Shown here piece after piece: positions 28,801 through 36,807 of a stretch of DNA of 64,000 nt. How positions within the stretch are numbered: the first letter of the stretch is position 1; the number at the start of each line of letters is the position of its first letter. The DNA is taken from contig NZ_JAHXBF010000005.1 of NCBI RefSeq assembly GCF_020103695.1, positions 248,001 through 312,000 on the forward strand, in the 5' to 3' direction. The notes below the pieces were generated by a model. It ran no database searches. It saw only the letters and a list, made by a program, of their open reading frames with translations, and was not told the origin of the DNA. Origin of the DNA: Hyalangium versicolor. Its GTDB lineage: Bacteria > Myxococcota > Myxococcia > Myxococcales > Myxococcaceae. Made by a program: the position numbers and the translations under genes.

Positions 28801-29561
28801 AGGCCCATGCCGCCGAGGAGCTCTGGAAGGCCCTCAAGAAGGACGCGAAGGTGGCTGCCAGCACCCAGGTGCTTCGGCTGGAGCTGGCCATGTGCGCGCG
28901 GCGCCGCTGGAGCGCGGAGGCGTTCCGCCAGTTCTTCGTCGAGCACCCGCTGCTCATCCACGTGGTGCGCCGCCTCGTGTGGGGCGTCTACACGGAGGAC
29001 GGGAGGCTCGCCGCTACCTTCCGCGTGGCCGAGGACCGAACCTTCGCGGATCTCCACGAGGACACGTGGATGCTACCCGAGGGTGCACAGGTTGGCCTCC
29101 CGCACCCGCTGGAGCTCGACGAGAAGACGGCCGGCGCCTGGGGACAGATCTTCGCGGACTACCAGCTCCTCCAGCCCTTCCCGCAGTTGGGCCGCCCCAC
29201 CTCCGTGCCGACGGCGGAGGAGCGCGCAGGCACGGAGCTGGTGCGCGTCAAGGGCCTGAAGGTGCCCACCGGCAAGGTGCTCGGGCTGGAGACGCGCGGC
29301 TGGCGGCGCGGTCCTCCCCAGGATGCCGGTGTGGTGGGCTGGATGGAGAAGGCTCTGGGCTCGGACCGAATGGCCGTGCTGGAGCTCGACCCTGGCCTCT
29401 ACACAGGCATGCTCTCCGAGTCCCCCGAGCAGACGCTCGGCGTTGTCGTGATGCGTGATCCGGACACCTGGGGAAAGGAGGTCCGGCACCCTCTCGGGGA
29501 ACTCGACGCCATCCTCTTCTCCGAGCTGGTGAGGGATCTCGAGGGGCTGCGTCCCTCCTAG
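25854..29561 (+). CDS. WGR domain / DUF4132 giant protein (YehI-MolR type)
   Basis: Cytoplasmic protein of 1235 residues and first gene of a five-gene operon. The N-terminus is a WGR domain (residues about 1-75, core V-R-W-G-R-M-G), a fold known from PARPs and bacterial proteins that contacts nucleic acid or protein. A Pro-rich linker (about 80-120) leads to a very long helical-repeat region, and the last 250 residues match DUF4132 (R-R-W-S-A-E-A-F-R-Q-F-F then H-P-L-L). E. coli YehI has the same architecture. Start ATG 25854 has AAGGAG nine bases upstream; the frame is open further upstream, but there it only mirrors miaB. Function unknown. Confidence 0.88.
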   Translation: MRRFEFTEGSSKKFWEIDLQDTGFTVRWGRMGTQGQSQQKSFANALKAQAEHDKLVAEKQKKGYTEVGGATYTGAAAIPATASPPPASPAEVEVKSPPVPAPAPTPASPAPINSQQPIFWSDSLVRRVHPRRGGMQVPVRPLPSLQEAWASVKQLFGRSVLNSSEPTARQGELAAQTVAAASRLSRSEPSIGTPEEDAVLLTFLSVLQYPRTWHDKADVEPVIDLLFSLGGPVHATQAVLLSEGMLLENASAAWVLPSSQHTHGYSHLSRGELRGLPRLRALLATQADDAGYAAARDAAAALLAQATDDQRLGAAFLFPTEATWGRTEAQAFAGSPSYRSPLFLCSISDRDTLSLVAPHVSGAYMLGGSSSQDYLPSLLEGVGVDSLLLLRSLAGQQYSSAEGRRNWAEIVSIVNADEAMELLCEHLSEKEVLPFVLEMALRWPARALRVLVPRATQRGKAAEAPRVVLTTFVRRASDAVQAELPALSEDARKFVSSLLAVSAGPDVPDARADQLPPVLASPPWLVEQSPTVIPVLDGVKPPELPDTLEWNPGEREAWSREKGWEHYGQYYSTYTPEQWHEARNLPPQTALPQASFFIFAPEDLALQHLAYFQSRDRADETWLPAIAARFGLAAAPPLLKYVTAKRGELYRLLMPFGVSRIAPQVAEALVGTKKTRPLARAWLLRHPQHAAAGLLPVALGKPCKAKDAACAALRLLAASGHEATVLDLAGRVSPRVREAIAQVLAFDPLQLFPQDRPTLPDFFSPVALSRPLLADRSARLPLSSIEALGTMLSFSSLEEPYAGIEQVKAACEPSSLARFAWDLFEAWMVAGAPGKAGWAFQALGFFGDDECARKLAPLIRQWPGESAHARAVTGLDLLATIGTDVTLIYLNGIAEKVKFKGLQEKAREKIAQIAETRGLTRDELADRLVPDLGLDESGSLSLDFGERTFTVGFDEQLKPFVKDASGARLKDLPKPTKKDDAEKAHAAEELWKALKKDAKVAASTQVLRLELAMCARRRWSAEAFRQFFVEHPLLIHVVRRLVWGVYTEDGRLAATFRVAEDRTFADLHEDTWMLPEGAQVGLPHPLELDEKTAGAWGQIFADYQLLQPFPQLGRPTSVPTAEERAGTELVRVKGLKVPTGKVLGLETRGWRRGPPQDAGVVGWMEKALGSDRMAVLELDPGLYTGMLSESPEQTLGVVVMRDPDTWGKEVRHPLGELDAILFSELVRDLEGLRPS

Positions 29562-29570
29562 GAGCTGCCG

Positions 29571-30710
29571 ATGGTGACAACTCGGAAGAAGACAGCGGTC
29601 TCTCCCCTTCCCGAGGGCAGCGGCCCGGCGAAGGACGTCCAGCGCCCCCCGGCGGAGGTGCTGCACGCGGAGGAGCTGGAGCGGCTGCGTGCCGCGGACA
29701 GTGCGCCGAGGCCTCCGGGCTGGAGCCTCTCCCTGCAGGCGGTGCGGCGGTTCATCCTCGGGGACGAGGCGCTGGGCGTGCGGCGCAAGTTCGTGGGCCA
29801 CCCGAGCCTCGTGGACCGGGCGATGGTGACGCTGGCCACCCACCGCGGGCTGATGCTCGTGGGTGAGCCGGGTACGGCCAAGAGCCTCCTGTCCGAGCTG
29901 CTCGCCGCCGCCATCTCCGGCACTTCCACCCTGACCATCCAGGGCGGTGCATCCGTGACCGAGGACCAGATCAAATACTCGTGGAACTACGCGCTCCTGG
30001 TGGCCGAGGGCCCCACGCCTCGGGCGCTCGTGCCCGCCCCGCTCTACACGGGCATGAAGGAGGGCAAGGTAGTGCGCTTCGAGGAGATCACGCGCTGCCC
30101 CCTGGAGGTGCAGGACTCGCTGCTCTCCATGTTGTCGGACCGGGTGCTGGCGGTGCCGGAGCTGCGGGGCGAGGACGCCATGATCTTCGCGCGGGAGGGC
30201 TTCAACGTCATCGCGACGGCCAACACGCGGGACCGGGGCGTCAACGAGATGAGCGCGGCCCTCAAGCGGCGCTTCAACTTCGAGACGGTGTTCCCCATTG
30301 GAGACTTCTCCACGGAGCTGGCGCTCGTGCGCGACGAGACGGCGCGGCTGCTGGCGCGCTCGGGTGTGCCGGTGACGCCCTCGGAGGATCTGCTGGAGGT
30401 GCTCGTCACCACGTTCCGCGAGCTGCGGGCGGGAGAGACGAGCGACGGCCAGGCGATGGAGCGGCTGTCGGCGGTGCTCTCCACGGCGGAGGCCGTGTCC
30501 GTGGCCCATGCGGTGGGCGTGCGCGGCTATTACCTGCGGGGGGACGGAGGTTCGGCAGCGGACCTCGTGGAGTGCCTGGCAGGGACGGCGGCGAAGGATA
30601 GCCCCGAGGATCTCAAGCGCCTGCGCGCGTACCTGGAGCAACGGGTGGCGCGCCGCGCCGGCCCCCAATGGCGCGCCCTGTACGAGGCCCGCCACCTCCT
30701 GCCAGGCTGA
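29571..30710 (+). CDS. MoxR-type AAA ATPase (YehL-like)
   Basis: ATPase of 379 residues, second gene of the operon, nine bases after the WGR gene. Walker A is GEPGTAKS (about residues 98-105); the Walker B strand reads VVRFEEI, with Glu where Asp is usual; sensor 1 is I-A-T-A-N-T-R-D-R-G and an arginine-containing A-L-K-R-R-F-N-F follows, as in MoxR proteins. MoxR ATPases typically work with VWA proteins as chaperones in complex maturation or in stress and conflict systems, and a VWA gene lies two positions downstream. Energy source for the system is inferred. Confidence 0.92.
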   Translation: MVTTRKKTAVSPLPEGSGPAKDVQRPPAEVLHAEELERLRAADSAPRPPGWSLSLQAVRRFILGDEALGVRRKFVGHPSLVDRAMVTLATHRGLMLVGEPGTAKSLLSELLAAAISGTSTLTIQGGASVTEDQIKYSWNYALLVAEGPTPRALVPAPLYTGMKEGKVVRFEEITRCPLEVQDSLLSMLSDRVLAVPELRGEDAMIFAREGFNVIATANTRDRGVNEMSAALKRRFNFETVFPIGDFSTELALVRDETARLLARSGVPVTPSEDLLEVLVTTFRELRAGETSDGQAMERLSAVLSTAEAVSVAHAVGVRGYYLRGDGGSAADLVECLAGTAAKDSPEDLKRLRAYLEQRVARRAGPQWRALYEARHLLPG

Positions 30711-30713
30711 GGC

Positions 30714-33026
30714 GTGGGCATGCAGGGCACTCCGGGCCTCCATGTCGTCGGTGTGCGCCACCACAGCCCGGCGTGCGCGCGGCTCGTGGCGCACACGCTG
30801 CGGACGGTGCGGCCCCGCCACGTGCTCATCGAAGGACCGGCGGACATGAATGCCCGCCTGGACGAGCTGCTGCTGCCGCACGAGCTGCCCCTGGCCGTCT
30901 TCAGCAGCTACCGCGACGAGGCGCGGGCTCATGCCTCGTGGACGCCGTTCTGCTCCTACTCTCCGGAGTGGGTGGCCCTCGCGCAGGGCAGCGCGGCCGG
31001 AGCGCTCGTGCGCTTCATGGACCTGCCCGCCTGGAACAAGGCGTTCCACGGCGTGCGCAACCGCTACTCCGATGGAGAGCGCCGCACCGCACGAGCCATC
31101 GAGGCGCTCTGCCAGAAGCTCGGCCTGGAGGGCATGGACGCGCTGTGGGACCACCTCTTTGAGCAACCGTGCGAACTGGACGTGCTGGCGGAGCGGCTGC
31201 GCGTCTACTTCGAGTCCCTGCGGAGTGAAGAGGAAGCCTCCGAGCGCGACCAGCTCCGCGAGGCCTTCATGCTGACGCACGTAGAGGCCGCGCTGGCGGC
31301 GGAAGATGGGCCGGTGGTGGTGGTGTGCGGTGGCTTCCACGCGCCCGTGCTCGCGAGGGCCCAGCCCAAGCCGGGCGCCGTCTTCCCCGAGCCTCCGCGC
31401 CATGCCTCCGCGCGCAGCTATCTCGTCCCGTACAGCTTTCGCCGCCTGGACTCCTTTACCGGCTACGAGTCCGGCATGCCCTCCCCCACCTTCTACCAGG
31501 CCGTCTGGGAGCTCGGCCCCGAGGACGCGCCTGCGCACATGCTCCGCGTGGCCGTCGAGCGGCTGCGCGGCCGGGGGCAGCACGTCTCCGCGGCGGACCT
31601 GATCGCTGCCTCCGTCATGGCCGAGGGACTCGCCCGCCTGCGCGGACACCGGAGCCTGGCGCGCTCGGACCTGCTCGACGGAATGGCGGCGGCGCTGGTG
31701 AAGGATGCGCTGGACGTGGCCCTGCCGTGGACGATGCGCGGAGTCCTTTCCCCGGACACGGACCCGCTCCTCGCCGAGGTGCTGCGCGCCTTCTCGGGCG
31801 AACGGACGGGGCGGCTGAGCGAGCACACCCCGAGGCCCCCGCTGCTGGCCGACGTGGAGCGAGCCCTGGACGCGCAGGATCTGCGGCCCACCGCGCGAGC
31901 CCGGAAGGTGCGCGTGGAACTGCGCGAGCCAGCGGAGCTGGAGCGCAGCCGGACCTTGCACCGGCTGCGGGTGCTCGGCATCCCTGGCTTCACCCGGGAC
32001 CAGGGCCCCACCTTTCCCACCGAGCCGGAGCTGCACGAGTCGTGGACGGTGGCGCCCTCGGAGGACTTCGTCTCCCGGGTCATCGAGGCCTCTGGCTGGG
32101 GTCCCACGCTGGAGCAGGCCGCCACGGGCCGCTTGGAGGAATCCCTTCTGCAAGCGGGGCCTGACCTGGGCCGGCTCGCGCTGCTCTTGGCGGAGAGCCT
32201 CTTCATCGGCGCGAAGACGCTGGCCGAGCGCGTCCTGGAGGCCGTGGCCGCGCAGGCCCTGCGCGAGCCGGATCTCTCCCGGTTGGGGCAGGCACTGGGG
32301 CGGTTGATGTCCCTCTGGCGCCATGACGTGCTGCTCGGGGCTCAGGGCTCCACGCAGGTGGGCGCCATCATCGTGGCTGCCTTCCACCGGGGACTCTGGC
32401 TCGTCGAGCAGCTCGATGGGCCCGCCCTCCCGGCGGACGAGCAGTTGCTCCGGGCCCTGGCCGCGTTGCGGGACACACTGCGCTTCGCGGGCCGGGCCCT
32501 GTCGCTCGACGCAGTGCATGCGACCGCCGTGTTCGAGCGCAGCATGGCGGATGTCCGCGCGCCGCCCGCCGTGCGAGGTGCCGCTCTCGGGGCACTCTGG
32601 TCCCTGTCCCACTTCTCCGACGAGGCGAGCGCCGAGGCCGCGGCCTTGCGAGCCATCCGCGCCGCCGCGCTCCCCTCCACCCTGGGCGACTTCCTGGCTG
32701 GGCTGTTCCTGCTGGCCCGCGAGCAGGTGGTACGCGCGCAGCCCGTCACCGCCGCGCTAGACGAGGTGCTCCGCGAGCTGCCCCAGGATGACTTCCTCAT
32801 CGCGCTTCCGGCCCTGCGGCTCGCCTTCGGCTTCTTCCCTCCGCGAGAGAAGGAGGGCATCGCCCGCTCGGTGCTGTCGCTCCACGGCAAGGACCCGGCC
32901 GACGCGCGAGCCCTGTTGCGCCTGGAGGTGAGCCCTCAGGTCGTCGTGGCGGGGGCGGCGCTGGACGAGGAGGTGGAGCAGGTGCTGGCCCGATTTGGAT
33001 TGCTCGAGCCCGCGGGAGGTGCGTGA
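30714..33026 (+). CDS. DUF5682 family protein (YehM-like)
   Basis: Protein of 770 residues, third gene of the operon, starting three bases after the ATPase stop. The N-terminus shows the family signature VGVRHHSPACA (about residues 12-22) followed by E-G-P-A-D; these His, Asp and Glu residues look like a metal or catalytic centre, and a G-G-F-H-A-P motif at about 203-208 adds another conserved His, reminiscent of TraB/EreA-like hydrolase folds. The rest is helical. No membrane segment. Biochemical activity is not established. GTG 30714 is taken as start; ATG 30720 is possible. Its stop overlaps the next start. Confidence 0.85.
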   Translation: MGMQGTPGLHVVGVRHHSPACARLVAHTLRTVRPRHVLIEGPADMNARLDELLLPHELPLAVFSSYRDEARAHASWTPFCSYSPEWVALAQGSAAGALVRFMDLPAWNKAFHGVRNRYSDGERRTARAIEALCQKLGLEGMDALWDHLFEQPCELDVLAERLRVYFESLRSEEEASERDQLREAFMLTHVEAALAAEDGPVVVVCGGFHAPVLARAQPKPGAVFPEPPRHASARSYLVPYSFRRLDSFTGYESGMPSPTFYQAVWELGPEDAPAHMLRVAVERLRGRGQHVSAADLIAASVMAEGLARLRGHRSLARSDLLDGMAAALVKDALDVALPWTMRGVLSPDTDPLLAEVLRAFSGERTGRLSEHTPRPPLLADVERALDAQDLRPTARARKVRVELREPAELERSRTLHRLRVLGIPGFTRDQGPTFPTEPELHESWTVAPSEDFVSRVIEASGWGPTLEQAATGRLEESLLQAGPDLGRLALLLAESLFIGAKTLAERVLEAVAAQALREPDLSRLGQALGRLMSLWRHDVLLGAQGSTQVGAIIVAAFHRGLWLVEQLDGPALPADEQLLRALAALRDTLRFAGRALSLDAVHATAVFERSMADVRAPPAVRGAALGALWSLSHFSDEASAEAAALRAIRAAALPSTLGDFLAGLFLLAREQVVRAQPVTAALDEVLRELPQDDFLIALPALRLAFGFFPPREKEGIARSVLSLHGKDPADARALLRLEVSPQVVVAGAALDEEVEQVLARFGLLEPAGGA

Positions 33027-34150
33027 TGGCGCTGGACCCGCTGGCGCGCTGGCGCCTCGTGCTCGGAGAAGCGGCGGAGGGAGCGCTGGGCGGCAGCCTG
33101 GACGGACAGGGCCGCGCAATGGACGCGGCGCTCTCCTGGCTTTACGGCCGCGAGGCAGACCTCGCCGAGCGCGACGTCCGAGAGCGGCACGGTGGACTGG
33201 GGCCCTCCGCGCTCACCGTCCCGGAGTGGATCAACGAGGTCCACTCCCTCTTTCCCAAGGAGACCATCGAGCGGCTCGAGCAGGACGCCGTGGAGCGCTA
33301 CAAGATTGAGGAGGTGGTGACGCGCGCCGACGTGCTCTCGCGGGTGGAGCCCAGCGAGACGCTGCTGCGCGCGGTGCTGCGGACCAAGCACCTCATGAAT
33401 CCCGAGGTGCTGGCGGTGGCCCGCCGCATCGTGGAGAGGGTGGTGCGAGAGCTGATGGAGCGGCTGCGCAAGGAGGTCCGCAAGACGTTCTCGGGAGTGC
33501 TGGACCGGCGCCGCCGCTCGCCGCTGAAGGTGGCGCGCAACTTCGACTTCCGGCGGACGCTCCGGGAGAATCTGCGCCGCTACTCTCTCTCCGAGCGCCG
33601 GATCGCCATCGAGCGGGCCGCATTCTTCTCGCGCACGCGGCGATACACGGATCGCTGGCAGATCATCCTTCTGGTGGACCAGTCCGGGAGCATGGTGTCG
33701 TCGGTCATCCACTCGGCGGTGACGGCGGCCTGCCTGTGGGGGCTGCCGGGAATGCAAACGCACCTCATCGCCTTCGACACCTCCGTGGTGGATCTCACCC
33801 GGGACGTGACGGACCCGGTGGAGTTGCTGATGAAGGTGCAGCTCGGCGGCGGCACGGACATCCACAAGGCGGTGAGCTACGGCGCGGGGCTGATTGAAGC
33901 GCCTCGGCGCAGCATCGTGGTCCTCATCACCGACTTCTATGAGGGTGGGTCCGCCGAGCTGCTCGTGCGCCGGGTGAAGGAGCTGTGCGCGCAGGGGACG
34001 ACGGTGCTGGGCCTGGCGGCGCTCGAGCCCGATGCGACTCCGAACTACGACCGCGATCTGGCTCGGCGGCTGGTGGACGTGGGCGCCCACGTGGGAGCCA
34101 TGACGCCCGGCGAGCTCGCGGCCTGGATCGCCGGAAAGGTGCGCGCATGA
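33023..34150 (+). CDS. VWA domain protein (YehP-like)
   Basis: Protein of 375 residues, fourth gene of the operon. The C-terminal half (about residues 210-375) is a von Willebrand factor A domain with an intact metal-ion-dependent adhesion site: DQSGSM (D-x-S-x-S), a Thr in the G-G-T-D-I loop, and D in L-I-T-D-F. The N-terminal half is helical and basic. VWA proteins paired with MoxR ATPases present or remodel partners in a metal-dependent way, which is the inferred role here. Start is GTG 33023 or ATG 33026, both overlapping the previous stop; the stop overlaps the next ATG (ATGA at 34147-34150). Confidence 0.92.
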   Translation: MMALDPLARWRLVLGEAAEGALGGSLDGQGRAMDAALSWLYGREADLAERDVRERHGGLGPSALTVPEWINEVHSLFPKETIERLEQDAVERYKIEEVVTRADVLSRVEPSETLLRAVLRTKHLMNPEVLAVARRIVERVVRELMERLRKEVRKTFSGVLDRRRRSPLKVARNFDFRRTLRENLRRYSLSERRIAIERAAFFSRTRRYTDRWQIILLVDQSGSMVSSVIHSAVTAACLWGLPGMQTHLIAFDTSVVDLTRDVTDPVELLMKVQLGGGTDIHKAVSYGAGLIEAPRRSIVVLITDFYEGGSAELLVRRVKELCAQGTTVLGLAALEPDATPNYDRDLARRLVDVGAHVGAMTPGELAAWIAGKVRA

Positions 34151-36180
34151 GCCGCCCGGACCTGCTCGCCCTCACGCCGCAGGCCATCGCGAGCCTGTCG
34201 AACCTCGGGCTGGTGAAGCGCGCACAGAAGGAGCTGGAGCAAGGCAAGGGCCCTCGATTGGAGGAGCAGCCGGATGGAACGGTGGTGGGCGTCTTCGAGG
34301 ACGGGAACACGGCGCGGCTCGTCCCGGGAAAGGGACTGAAGGACAGCCCCTGCACGTGCAACGCCACCGGCGTGTGCCGCCACCGGGTGGCCGTGGCGCT
34401 GGCCTACCCGGCGCACGCCCAGCAAGGCAGCACAACCCCGGCGGCCTTCGCAGCCGAGGAGCCCTCCCAGGAGCTGCCCTGGTCCCCGGGCTCGGTAACG
34501 GACGAAGTGCTGGCGGAGCTGCTCCCCCGCCGCTCGCTGGAGCGGGCCGAGGCCCTCCGTGAGCGCGGGTACCTCGCCCAGGTGCGCCGGGGAACGTTCG
34601 TGGGCGAGGACGTGCCCATGGTGTCGCTCGCCACCTGCACGGTGCGCTTCCTCGTCCCTCGGGATGTGGGCTACGCGCGCTGCGACTGCTCGACGGGAAC
34701 GGCCTGCGAGCACCTGCCGCTCGCCATCTGGGCCTTCCGCGTCGCCGACACGAAGGACGCCACGGGCCGCGAGCTCACCGTCGAGGTGGCCGCCAGGCAT
34801 GTCGCGGCAACGGAGGGTGGGCCTGCCCTGGACGCAGCGAGCGATCTGGCTCGTTTCCTCCTCTTGGAGGGAGCCCAGCACGCCAGCACCGGACTGGCAG
34901 GACGCTTTGCGGTGGCGCGCTCGGGCCTGGCGGAGGCGAAGATGGCCTGGCCGCTCGCGGCGCTGGAGGAGTTGGAGGATCTGCTCGGCACCTACGTGGG
35001 CCGGGGTGCCCGCTATGCGCCGACGAAGCTCGCAGCCACGCTGACGGAGCTCTTCGCTCGCGTCCGTGCCGCGAGGAGGAGCGGAGCCGTGCCTCCCCGC
35101 GCGGTGTTGGGAATGGACGAGGCCCCGGAGACGAAGCTCGACTATGCGCGGCTCATCTCGCTCGGGGCGAGGCTCCATGCCGATGGCCGGGAGCGCCGCG
35201 CGGAGGTGGTGCTGGCGGACCCTGCCACGGGAGGGCTCCTCGTGGTGCGCCGGGCCTTCACCTATGCGGAGCAGCAGACCCCCGAGGACGGCGCCGAGCT
35301 CGGCCGCCGGCAGGGCGCACCCGGTGCGACGATCGAGGCGCTCGCGCGGGGGCAGGTGGTGACTTCGGGGGCTACGCGCCTGCCCAATCGGCTGGTGGTG
35401 TTCTCCACGCGAGGGCTCCAGCGCACCTCGGTGACGCCACAGTCTGGAGACTGGAGCCTGCTGCCGGCGCCGATCCTGGTGACAGAGGTCTCCGTGTTGG
35501 AAGCCACCCTGCGTGCGAGACCGCCGCGTTTCCTGAGGCCCCGGCTGCTCGCCGAGAACGTGCATGCCTTCGCAGTCTCCCGGGTGGTGGACGTTTCCTA
35601 TTCACCGGGCGCGCAAGCGGTGCAGGCGGAGCTGGAGGACCTGGGTGGACACAGCTTCTTCCTCGAGCTGCCCCATCGCCAGGTGGCGCCCGGGGCCCTG
35701 GATGCACTCGCCGAGGGACTCGCCGGGAAGCCCGGCCGGCTCCGTTACGTCTCCGGCGAGGTGCGGCGGACGGCGCGAGGACTCGTTGTCGAGCCCATGG
35801 CATTGTCCTGCGAGGGGGCGGGGGTGCTGGTGCTCGACGTGCAATCCGCCATCGCAACGGCTCCCCTGCGGGCGACAGGGGACGCAGCGCCCCTGTCACC
35901 GCTGCCAGCGGCCCTGGCCGAGGTGGAGAGCTGCCTGGCGGACGCGGTGCACCAGGGCTTGCGCCACATCGTCCCGGCCTGGACGGCGCGGCTTGGGGCC
36001 GTGGCGGTACGGGTGCGCGAACTCGGAATGAAGCGCCTGGCGGACGATCTCGGAGCGCTCGGCACGAGGCTCGATGCGGCGCGAGCCTCTGGACGCGCCA
36101 CGGAGGAAGCAACGCTCACGACAACGTGGGCCGATGTTTCCCTCCGCGTCACGGTGGGGCTCGAACAGCTCGGCGCGTGA
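34147..36180 (+). CDS. Double SWIM zinc-finger protein (YehQ-like)
   Basis: Protein of 677 residues and last gene of the operon. Two SWIM-type zinc-binding motifs of the form C-x-C-x5-C-x-H are visible: CTCNATGVCRH (residues about 67-77) and CDCSTGTACEH (about 179-189). SWIM domains bind DNA or proteins. The remainder has no recognised domain and ends without membrane segments. Four-base overlap with the VWA gene shows tight coupling. The five-gene order WGR/DUF4132, MoxR, DUF5682, VWA, SWIM equals yehI-L-M-P-Q of E. coli as I recall it. The cluster's function is unknown in both. Confidence 0.88.
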   Translation: MSRPDLLALTPQAIASLSNLGLVKRAQKELEQGKGPRLEEQPDGTVVGVFEDGNTARLVPGKGLKDSPCTCNATGVCRHRVAVALAYPAHAQQGSTTPAAFAAEEPSQELPWSPGSVTDEVLAELLPRRSLERAEALRERGYLAQVRRGTFVGEDVPMVSLATCTVRFLVPRDVGYARCDCSTGTACEHLPLAIWAFRVADTKDATGRELTVEVAARHVAATEGGPALDAASDLARFLLLEGAQHASTGLAGRFAVARSGLAEAKMAWPLAALEELEDLLGTYVGRGARYAPTKLAATLTELFARVRAARRSGAVPPRAVLGMDEAPETKLDYARLISLGARLHADGRERRAEVVLADPATGGLLVVRRAFTYAEQQTPEDGAELGRRQGAPGATIEALARGQVVTSGATRLPNRLVVFSTRGLQRTSVTPQSGDWSLLPAPILVTEVSVLEATLRARPPRFLRPRLLAENVHAFAVSRVVDVSYSPGAQAVQAELEDLGGHSFFLELPHRQVAPGALDALAEGLAGKPGRLRYVSGEVRRTARGLVVEPMALSCEGAGVLVLDVQSAIATAPLRATGDAAPLSPLPAALAEVESCLADAVHQGLRHIVPAWTARLGAVAVRVRELGMKRLADDLGALGTRLDAARASGRATEEATLTTTWADVSLRVTVGLEQLGA

Positions 36181-36299
36181 TGGCCCCCACTCACAGGACT
36201 CAGCTGTTCAGCATCCTGGAGCATGGCCCAAGCCTCCTTCACCCGGCTCTGATTCTGCTGGGCCCACATGACGAAATGCACCGCGACGAAAGAGAAGAC

Positions 36300-36797
36300 T
36301 CACCCCTTGCTGAGCACCTGGGTCATCCGGGTGTGGAGAGCCAGCAGCTTCTCCCCATACTTCCGAAGAAGAGCGATCGGTCCCTCACCGTAGCGTCGGA
36401 CAAAGGTATCGGTCCGCTCCAGCCGGGCCATCTCGCCGCGGATACGTTCGCGGAGTTCATCTGCCTCGGAGCCCTTGGACTCGAGCTGCTTCAGCTTGTC
36501 CCGGAGCTTGCTCACGGCCCAGCGCTGTCCGCAGAAGGCTCGGAGGAGGGCCTGCCCTGCTTCCACATGCCGGGGGTCTGAGAAGCCCGAGGCCTTCAGT
36601 GCCTCCGTGTGGGCCCGGGCTAACGTGTCAGGGCCCTGATTGGCCTCGGCGATGGACAGGAAGGTCTCCTGGTAGCGGATCAGCCCTTCGAGTTCCTGCT
36701 CGGTGAACGGGTGCGAGGCGAGCCGCAGGGTCCGGTCATCCGCGGCCTGCACTCCGGGGTCGGCGGAGGCATTCCAGTTGTCGAAAAACGAAGGCAT
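36300..36797 (-). CDS. Small coiled-coil protein of unknown function
   Basis: Unrecognised 165-residue soluble protein. It is mostly helical with a charged, heptad-like stretch (about residues 85-125, K-L-R-D-K-L-K-Q-L-E-S then D-E-L-R-E-R-I-R) consistent with a coiled coil. Start ATG 36797 has GGAG eight bases upstream. It lies ten bases after the CoxE-like VWA gene and is probably a partner encoded in the same transcript. The frame continues open for some codons after the TGA stop, which I take as chance. Confidence 0.72.
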   Translation of the reverse strand: MPSFFDNWNASADPGVQAADDRTLRLASHPFTEQELEGLIRYQETFLSIAEANQGPDTLARAHTEALKASGFSDPRHVEAGQALLRAFCGQRWAVSKLRDKLKQLESKGSEADELRERIRGEMARLERTDTFVRRYGEGPIALLRKYGEKLLALHTRMTQVLSKG

Positions 36798-36807
36798 GTC
36801 GGTCTCC

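Noticed and set aside
29073..32612. Another long minus-strand open frame across the MoxR and DUF5682 genes
   Set aside because: Same cause; the plus-strand genes carry clear motifs (Walker A, family signature), the antisense product is low-complexity Arg/Gly/His/Leu.
36182..36302. Open frame continuing past the TGA stop of the small coiled-coil gene, with a short hydrophobic stretch
   Set aside because: No ribosome-binding site or family similarity supports it, and no selenocysteine or readthrough signal is seen; it soon enters antisense sequence of the SWIM gene.
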